A DNA stretch of 7,964 nt from CALRGL01 sp964374035. Lineage in GTDB: Bacteria > Patescibacteriota > Patescibacteriia > UBA9934 > GWF2-40-263. Position 1 is the first letter of the stretch. Each line of letters begins with the position of its first letter. This document shows positions 1 through 3,925 of the stretch, one piece after another. The DNA is taken from contig CAYJWY010000038.1 of assembly GCA_964374035.1 (NCBI GenBank), positions 1 to 7,964 on the forward strand, in the 5' to 3' direction. A model generated the notes under the pieces. The model was not told the DNA's origin. It saw only the letters and a list, made by a program, of their open reading frames with translations, and did not search any database. The translations under genes were made by a program, and so were the position numbers.

Positions 1-39
1 GACCCCACGGCTAGGCAAGCCGAAATGAAAGGGAAGGTC

Positions 40-408
40 ATGCCGCTCGTTCGAATCGAGAATTACCCAGAGGAAACACCGCACGGATACTGCAATGTGA
101 GAGGCTTGGCCCTTCTGTTGCAAAGTATGTGTGTGATGGCCAATGTCCCCGGCATCGACTCGGTGGAGAAGGTTACTGTGGTCGCGGGCGGATCCCAACT
201 CATCAGGAACGACAAAGTACTCGTGGTGCTGGTCGAGGGTCTGTTCGACCGACCCGAACGCACCAAGGAGATCCGTGACCAGTTGGCACAGCGTCTGGCA
301 GAGTGTGCGAAGATGAATCTGCCACTCGACTGGCGAGTCGAGGTGCTCGTCAAGCGCTTCAATCCAGAGAGGGACTCCTACGTCGAGATCAAAGCCGATA
401 CAACTTAG
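40..408 (+). CDS. small protein, possibly tautomerase-like
   Basis: Encodes 122 residues if translation starts at the ATG at 40. This start is preferred because AGGG lies 6 nt upstream and because it gives Met-Pro followed by a beta-strand-like stretch (PLVRIE). That is how tautomerase-superfamily proteins begin, where Pro-1 becomes the catalytic base once Met is removed. The second half (GLFDRPERTKEIRDQLAQRL, then a strand ending VEVLVKRF) fits the helix-plus-strand pattern of that beta-alpha-beta fold. An ATG at 25 is also in frame, and the frame is open to the window edge, so a longer product cannot be excluded. No signal peptide or membrane segment is seen. The stop is 17 nt before the next start, so the two genes are probably co-transcribed. 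The tautomerase assignment rests on pattern only. The reading frame itself is well supported, but the function is uncertain. Confidence 0.6.
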   Translation: MPLVRIENYPEETPHGYCNVRGLALLLQSMCVMANVPGIDSVEKVTVVAGGSQLIRNDKVLVVLVEGLFDRPERTKEIRDQLAQRLAECAKMNLPLDWRVEVLVKRFNPERDSYVEIKADTT

Positions 409-425
409 GAGCGAGGAGGAACAAA

Positions 426-1625
426 ATGCGTGATTACCACGCACAGCGTCGCGAGCGGGAGCCGCTCGTGCGTGAGCTCTACGGACTAGGACTCTCCGCT
501 CGCGAGATCGCCGAGATCACGCAGTGGAGCGTGGCAACGCTCGTGCAGGACATCAGGCGATTCGGTGGGTCGGAAGCATTCCCGAATCGTCCCAAGCAGA
601 AACGGGATGTGTTCGCCACGATGATCCGGCGCTACGCCGAGATCATGATCATCTTCACGGACAACGAGTGGAAGGTGTCCAAAGATGAGAATGCGGTGCG
701 TCAAGCACTTGCGGCGTGGCTTCGCGAGGACTTGATCCTCGCGATGCTCCACGGCCTCGAGTTCGCCCTCGAACAGCTCGCGGTTCCTGTCTTCCCGCTC
801 GCACGGAAGGGTTACGCACGCCTGCTCGGCTTCATTCTCGGGGTTGCAGTTCGCGATCCGTGCAGTGCGGATTCGTGGCCGCTCACCGCCACCAAATTCT
901 GGTGGCACAACATGCTCGTCGCGATCCATTCGGGAGAAGAGGCGGTTCCGCAGTCGCGCAAACATCTGGGTAAGATGCTCGTGCGGCGGGTACTCGCCGA
1001 TCGGCGCGCCGAGATCATGCCGATCTGGGACGAGAGCGTGTTCGCGCTCGTGGATGATATGCTGGGAACGCTCATGGAGCGCGAACGCAAGCTCATCTGC
1101 GAGCGGTTCGGCATCGGCGTCGAGAAGGCACGGACACTGGAGCAAATCGCTCCGGAGTGGTCGTGCACGCGCGAGCGTCTTCGGCAGATCGAGGCGAAGG
1201 TGATTTACAAGCTTCGCACGCAAGCACACAAGCGACATCTCAGGGTGTGTGCCGATCCAGTCGGCAACGCGCTACAGCATGAGCTTGCCCATCGGAAGGC
1301 GGCGGAGGAAGCGGCGCAACAGCCCGTTGTGATCGAGCCGGGCATGAACATCGCTGAACTCCTTCGCGGCGTGGACGAGCTCGAACTCTCGGTGGCTGCT
1401 TTTAACTGTTTGTCCAACGAGAATATCGTGCTCATCGGCGAACTTGTGCAGTGGACACCGATGGAACTCCTGCGGACCAAAAATTTCGGCAGGAAGCGCC
1501 TCCTGGAGATCAAGGGGGAACTCAATCGTCTTGGCCTCACGCTCGGCATGGAGGTCGGCGCTGGACTCAAGTCACTCATCGATCAACGCAAACAGGAGCT
1601 GGCCGCTAGGACACTAAAGTTCTAG
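426..1625 (+). CDS. transcription regulator fusing HTH, sigma-70 region 4 and RNA polymerase alpha C-terminal domain
   Basis: Encodes 399 residues. The start at 426 is chosen because AGGAGG lies 6 nt upstream; a longer open frame from 303 would overlap the previous gene. There are three recognisable parts. Residues about 12-46 form a helix-turn-helix (LSAREIAEI...VATLVQDIRRFG). Residues about 205-265 match sigma-70 region 4: RERKLICERFGIG, TLEQIA, then TRERLRQIEAK at 248-258, which keeps the residues that contact the -35 element in sigma-70. Residues about 316-376 match the RNA polymerase alpha C-terminal domain: VDELELSV, NCL at 327-329, IGELVQ, and FGRKRLLEIK with G355, K357 and E361. The position equivalent to E. 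coli alpha Arg265, the main UP-element contact, is Ala324. The middle (about 60-200) is helical and unassigned. There is no core-binding sigma region 2, so it is not a complete sigma factor. A role as a promoter-binding regulator or RNA polymerase accessory factor is inferred. Confidence 0.88.
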   Translation: MRDYHAQRREREPLVRELYGLGLSAREIAEITQWSVATLVQDIRRFGGSEAFPNRPKQKRDVFATMIRRYAEIMIIFTDNEWKVSKDENAVRQALAAWLREDLILAMLHGLEFALEQLAVPVFPLARKGYARLLGFILGVAVRDPCSADSWPLTATKFWWHNMLVAIHSGEEAVPQSRKHLGKMLVRRVLADRRAEIMPIWDESVFALVDDMLGTLMERERKLICERFGIGVEKARTLEQIAPEWSCTRERLRQIEAKVIYKLRTQAHKRHLRVCADPVGNALQHELAHRKAAEEAAQQPVVIEPGMNIAELLRGVDELELSVAAFNCLSNENIVLIGELVQWTPMELLRTKNFGRKRLLEIKGELNRLGLTLGMEVGAGLKSLIDQRKQELAARTLKF

Positions 1626-1655
1626 AAGCTAGAAGGCCAACGCAACGTCATACTC

Positions 1656-1683
1656 AAACAGCATCGACAGGTGCTGTTTTTTT
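1656..1683 (+). terminator. intrinsic terminator of the two-gene operon
   Basis: An 8-bp stem pairs AAACAGCA (1656-1663) with TGCTGTTT (1672-1679). A wobble pair and a C-G pair extend it inward around a GACA loop. It runs into seven consecutive T residues (1677-1683). It lies 31 nt after the stop codon of the sigma4/alphaCTD gene. Confidence 0.85.
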
Positions 1684-1709
1684 GCTGTCATATTCTGGTT
1701 TTAAGCCGT

Positions 1710-1738
1710 TTGACATCGTTTTTTTTTAACGATATCCT
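1710..1738 (+). promoter_or_regulatory. candidate promoter TTGACA-N17-TATCCT
   Basis: A perfect -35 hexamer (1710-1715) lies exactly 17 bp before TATCCT (1733-1738), which keeps the first, second and last bases of the -10 consensus. The spacer holds an inverted repeat, ATCGTT (1715-1720) and AACGAT (1728-1733), around seven T residues, so it could also be an operator or a small hairpin. Transcription would start near 1745 and run through the structured region into khpA. A second site with the same -10 and the same spacing lies upstream of rpsP. Confidence 0.5.
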
Positions 1739-1751
1739 TGAGCGGTAAGCA

Positions 1752-1797
1752 TTGCTTGTCTGGCATTTCCATGCAAGGTCGACAGAGTCACAAGCAA
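1752..1797. other. stem-loop in the khpA upstream region
   Basis: TTGCTTGT (1752-1759) is the exact reverse complement of ACAAGCAA (1790-1797). A smaller GCAT/ATGC hairpin with a TTCC loop (1763-1774) sits inside. No T-tract follows, so it does not resemble a terminator. Together with the adjacent 127-bp element it makes almost all of 1752-1928 self-complementary. Confidence 0.45.
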
Positions 1798-1801
1798 CGC
1801 C

Positions 1802-1928
1802 GAGACTGTTGTAAAATTGGCGATCTGTTTGAGCTTCGGTCGGAAATCACCTCAACGTAGCTTTCGCTACGTTTCGGCGACTTTCCGTCCTCCAGCCCGG
1901 CACAGCTCACCAATTTTACAACAGTCTC
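1802..1928. repeat. 127-bp structured element bounded by perfect 19-bp inverted repeats
   Basis: GAGACTGTTGTAAAATTGG at 1802-1820 is exactly the reverse complement of 1910-1928. Inside, read on the minus strand, positions 1890-1838 fold as one long helix: GGACGGAAA pairs with TTTCCGACC (one A-A mismatch), TCGCC with GGTGA (one G-T), then GA opposite GA, then eight perfect pairs capped by a GAAA loop. The plus-strand form has the same stems but a TTTC loop. No protein coding is evident on either strand and no target-site duplication is visible at the ends. It could be a MITE-like repeat, a structured noncoding RNA or a khpA leader. With the promoter-like site and stem-loop before it, it accounts for most of the gene-free stretch 1684-1961. 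Confidence 0.7.
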
Positions 1929-1939
1929 ATACAAAGAAT

Positions 1940-1948
1940 TGATATTAT
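1940..1948 (+). promoter_or_regulatory. extended -10 promoter element of khpA
   Basis: TGA followed by TATTAT (1943-1948) is an extended -10 motif with five of six consensus bases. It lies 13 nt before the khpA ATG. Transcription would start near 1955 and leave a leader of under 10 nt. No Shine-Dalgarno sequence precedes the ATG, which fits leaderless or near-leaderless expression. No good -35 is placed at normal spacing. Confidence 0.35.
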
Positions 1949-1961
1949 CGATGCAACTGTT

Positions 1962-2351
1962 ATGGCAGATACGCAATTCGACCAGCAGTTCGTTGAAACC
2001 ATCGTTCGTGCGATCGTCAACCATCCGGATGATGTTCGCACCGAGCGTATTGTCGACGAGCGCGGTGTGCTCATTACTCTTCACATCAATCAAGAGGACA
2101 TGGGTTACGTCATTGGTCGACAGGGTCAGACGGCTCGTGCAATTCGCACCCTCCTCAAGATTGTCGGAGCAAAGGAAAACGCTCGCGTCAACTTGAAGAT
2201 TTACGAACCAGAAGGTTCACGCCGCCCACCTCGCGAAGACCGACCTGAGCGCACAGATCGACCTGATCGTGCGGTAAGTTCGGACCGAGGAGCAGACACC
2301 ACCTTCGGCGGAGCGATGGACGACACGTCCGTAGACGATCTCGGAATCTAG
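1962..2351 (+). CDS. khpA: KhpA-family KH-domain RNA-binding protein with charged C-terminal tail
   Basis: Encodes 129 residues. Residues 1-82 match the small single-KH-domain proteins of the KhpA/YlqC family (formerly UPF0109). These bind RNA, usually with a KhpB partner, and are linked to cell-division and cell-wall control in Firmicutes. The nucleic-acid-binding loop GRQG at 52-55 sits in the typical context GYVIGRQGQTARAIRTLL. Usual family length is about 76-80 residues. Here about 45 extra residues form a polar tail with RP(E/D)R-like repeats (RPPREDRPERTDRPDR) and then an acidic end, probably disordered. The gene is followed by a terminator and then trmD; khpA next to trmD is the common bacterial neighbourhood, but rimM is absent between them. 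No Shine-Dalgarno sequence is seen at the start. Family assignment is firm; the function of the tail is unknown. Confidence 0.9.
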   Translation: MADTQFDQQFVETIVRAIVNHPDDVRTERIVDERGVLITLHINQEDMGYVIGRQGQTARAIRTLLKIVGAKENARVNLKIYEPEGSRRPPREDRPERTDRPDRAVSSDRGADTTFGGAMDDTSVDDLGI

Positions 2352-2362
2352 ATAGAAATTGG

Positions 2363-2395
2363 AAAACCAGCTAAGCTAAGCTCAGCTGGTTTTTT
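2363..2395 (+). terminator. intrinsic terminator or attenuator between khpA and trmD
   Basis: AAAACCAGCT (2363-2372) pairs with AGCTGGTTTT (2384-2393) in a 10-bp stem with an 11-nt loop, followed by a run of T to 2395. The T-tract ends only 2 nt before the trmD ATG, so the hairpin would either terminate the khpA transcript or attenuate expression of trmD. Confidence 0.8.
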
Positions 2396-2397
2396 CT

Positions 2398-3051
2398 ATG
2401 CCACGACAAACAAAAAAACAATTTCATGTCATCACGATCTTCCCAGCAGTGATCGATTCCTACACAAGCGAATCCATTCTTGGGCGTGCGCAGAAAAATA
2501 ATCTCATCGACGTGAAGGCACATGACTTGCGCGAGTTTGCCACAGACAAGCATCGCACGCTCGACGATACGCCCTACGGTGGTGGGCCTGGGATGCTGAT
2601 GAAAATCGAACCAATTGAACGTGCACTAAAGAAGATCAAGAAGAAAGGTGCGCGTGTGATTTTGACAGCGGCTTCGGGTAAGACCTTTACACAAGTCGAT
2701 GCACGACGACTCTGTGCATACAAACAACTCATCTTCATCTGCGGGCGCTATGAAGGAGTCGACCATCGCGTTGAAGAACATCTCGTCGACGAGTCACTCT
2801 CGATTGGTGAGTATGTCCTCACGGGTGGGGAATTGCCGGCGCTCGTGATGATCGACGCGATCGCGAGAATGGTTCCCGGTGTCCTTGGTTCGAAGGATTC
2901 ACTCGAGAACGAATCGCATGACCAAGAAGGTGTGCTCGAGTATCCGCAGTACACGAAGCCGGAAGTGTATAAGACGTGGTCGGTGCCCGAGGTGCTGATG
3001 TCTGGCGATCATGAGAAGATTGCGCAGTGGAGAAAGAAGCATGTGCGATAA
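2398..3051 (+). CDS. trmD: tRNA (guanine37-N1)-methyltransferase TrmD
   Basis: Encodes 217 residues, somewhat short against the usual 240-255. TrmD methylates N1 of G37 next to the anticodon using S-adenosylmethionine, which prevents +1 frameshifting; it works as a dimer with a trefoil-knot SPOUT fold. Seen here: FHVITIFPAVIDSY near the N-terminus, YGGGPGM at 60-66, CGRYEGVDHRVEE from 115, the knot motif SIGEYVLTGGELPAL at 135-149, PGVLG at 160-164, and EYPQYTKPEVY from 181. The catalytic Asp of Haemophilus TrmD, in its LLDxPHYTRP motif, aligns with Glu181. This is a conservative change that I believe occurs in other TrmD proteins. The ATG at 2398 is the only plausible start, since an in-frame stop lies at 2377. 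It has no Shine-Dalgarno sequence and directly follows the terminator T-tract. The gene converges on rpsP. Confidence 0.97.
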   Translation: MPRQTKKQFHVITIFPAVIDSYTSESILGRAQKNNLIDVKAHDLREFATDKHRTLDDTPYGGGPGMLMKIEPIERALKKIKKKGARVILTAASGKTFTQVDARRLCAYKQLIFICGRYEGVDHRVEEHLVDESLSIGEYVLTGGELPALVMIDAIARMVPGVLGSKDSLENESHDQEGVLEYPQYTKPEVYKTWSVPEVLMSGDHEKIAQWRKKHVR

Positions 3052-3053
3052 AT

Positions 3054-3091
3054 AAAAGACCCGCTGTCGATTCAACGACCGCGGGTTTTTC
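3054..3091. terminator. bidirectional intrinsic terminator between trmD and rpsP
   Basis: ACCCGC (3059-3064) pairs with GCGGGT (3081-3086). After one mismatch, GTCG (3066-3069) pairs with CGAC (3076-3079) around a six-base loop. A T-run (3086-3090) follows on the plus strand and CTTTTATTT on the minus strand. It fills the gap between two convergent stop codons (3051 and 3092), so it serves both genes. Confidence 0.9.
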
Positions 3092-3646
3092 TTATGCTGT
3101 TGGTGGAGATGAGATGGTGGATTGCTCGTGCGTAGCTGATGTTGTCTCCACAGCGGGTTGTTCAGTCTCAATAGGTGCAACGTCCGCTACAGCTTCCGCG
3201 ACCACGGGTTTTTCAGCCTCAGCCTTTGCCAGAGCTTCTGCTTGCTTTGCAGATTCTTTCGCCGCGAGCTCAGCGGCCTTCGCCGCCTCGACAACTTCCG
3301 CCGCCTTTGCCGCCTTCGCAACAACCGCGTCTTCGTCTGCCTTCTTTTCAGAAGCAATTTTTCCTGTTCGCTTCTTCGTCAAATGTGTGACTGCACGTTT
3401 CTCGCCTTCAATGATTTTGTGTTCGACCAACAGGTTCCAAACCGTGTCACTTGCTTGCGCACCGTTTGCGATCCAGTGCTTCACACGATCGGCCTTCACC
3501 ACGAGTTCCTTTGGCATTTTACGAGGATCATAATGGCCAAGGATTTCAACAGAGTTCGCCCAAGGATCGCGTTGTTTTGGCATGACCACAACGCGATAAA
3601 CCGGTGCCTTTTTCTTTCCTACACGAGAGAGTCGAATGGATAACAT
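3092..3646 (-). CDS. rpsP: small ribosomal subunit protein S16 with long Ala/Lys/Glu-rich tail
   Basis: Encodes 184 residues, against about 80-95 in most bacteria. S16 binds 16S rRNA in the body of the 30S subunit and is an early assembly protein. Residues 1-85 hold the family sequence: MLSIRLSRVGKKKAPVYRVV, then DPWANSVEILGHYDP, the helix LVVKADRVKHWIANGAQ and SDTVWNLL. From about 95 on there is a low-complexity extension (repeated AAKAAE-type runs, then a Pro/Thr/Ser-rich end), probably a long charged helix plus a disordered tip. The extension is in frame with no sign of a frameshift. The gene stands apart from its usual place ahead of khpA and trmD and points toward them. No Shine-Dalgarno sequence precedes the ATG. 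Family assignment is firm; the tail's role is unknown. Confidence 0.96.
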   Translation of the reverse strand: MLSIRLSRVGKKKAPVYRVVVMPKQRDPWANSVEILGHYDPRKMPKELVVKADRVKHWIANGAQASDTVWNLLVEHKIIEGEKRAVTHLTKKRTGKIASEKKADEDAVVAKAAKAAEVVEAAKAAELAAKESAKQAEALAKAEAEKPVVAEAVADVAPIETEQPAVETTSATHEQSTISSPPTA

Positions 3647-3650
3647 ATGA

Positions 3651-3727
3651 AGAGTGGTGGAGTTATGGAGTTGTGGAGTGATGGAGTTGTGGAGTTTTGC
3701 ACTACTCCACTACTTCACGACTCCACA
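3651..3727. repeat. inverted array of TGGAGT-type short repeats upstream of rpsP
   Basis: On the plus strand, at least five copies of GGAGT occur between about 3658 and 3695, spaced 7-8 nt with RTG before most of them. They are followed at 3700-3727 by the same unit in the opposite direction (ACTCCAC, ACTTCAC, ACTCCAC). The halves can pair into a long imperfect hairpin. The array fills the predicted rpsP 5' leader. No reading frame covers it. Confidence 0.75.
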
Positions 3728-3742
3728 TTGACGTTTGCCGGC

Positions 3743-3771
3743 AGGATAAGGGTTTTTTGTTTCTGCGTCAA
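3743..3771 (-). promoter_or_regulatory. candidate rpsP promoter TTGACG-N17-TATCCT
   Basis: On the minus strand TTGACG (3771-3766) is followed after 17 bp by TATCCT (3748-3743). The -10 and spacing equal those of the site at 1710-1738 on the other strand. Transcription would start near 3736, giving a leader of about 90 nt that contains the TGGAGT array. The region overlaps a 7-bp inverted repeat (GGGTTTT 3750-3756, AAAACCC 3774-3780). Confidence 0.5.
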
Positions 3772-3780
3772 TCAAAACCC

Positions 3781-3925
3781 AAGGTAAAGCCGAAAAAAGT
3801 CGAATCCTGGCTTAAACGTGGCGAAGCTAGGCTTCGATATTTTGACTTAATTTAGCAAATTTATGGGGACGTCGTGATTCCGGCGACCATGGGGTGGTCT
3901 TTGAAATTCTTTTCGTTCAGGATTC
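3781..3925. other. smc-rpsP intergenic remainder, small hairpins only
   Basis: No gene is recognised here. CGAAGC (3822-3827) and GCTTCG (3831-3836) form a six-pair hairpin with a three-base loop, and GACCA (3885-3889) pairs with TGGTC (3895-3899). Neither is followed by a T-tract on the minus strand, so a convincing smc terminator is not seen and read-through toward rpsP is possible. Confidence 0.4.

Noticed and set aside
486..1238. 250-codon open frame on the minus strand
   Set aside because: It is antisense to the sigma4/alphaCTD gene, which has clear domain matches and a strong Shine-Dalgarno.
1802..1928. Insertion sequence or transposon with 19-bp terminal repeats
   Set aside because: There is no transposase, no target-site duplication at the ends, and too little length; only a MITE-like or RNA element remains possible.
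3027..3533. 168-codon Ala/Ser-rich open frame on the plus strand, plus two further plus-strand frames across rpsP
   Set aside because: They are antisense to the low-complexity S16 tail and overlap the trmD end and its terminator; composition alone explains them.
3842..3870. Plus-strand TTGACT as a -35 element
   Set aside because: No -10 at suitable spacing, and no plus-strand gene follows.
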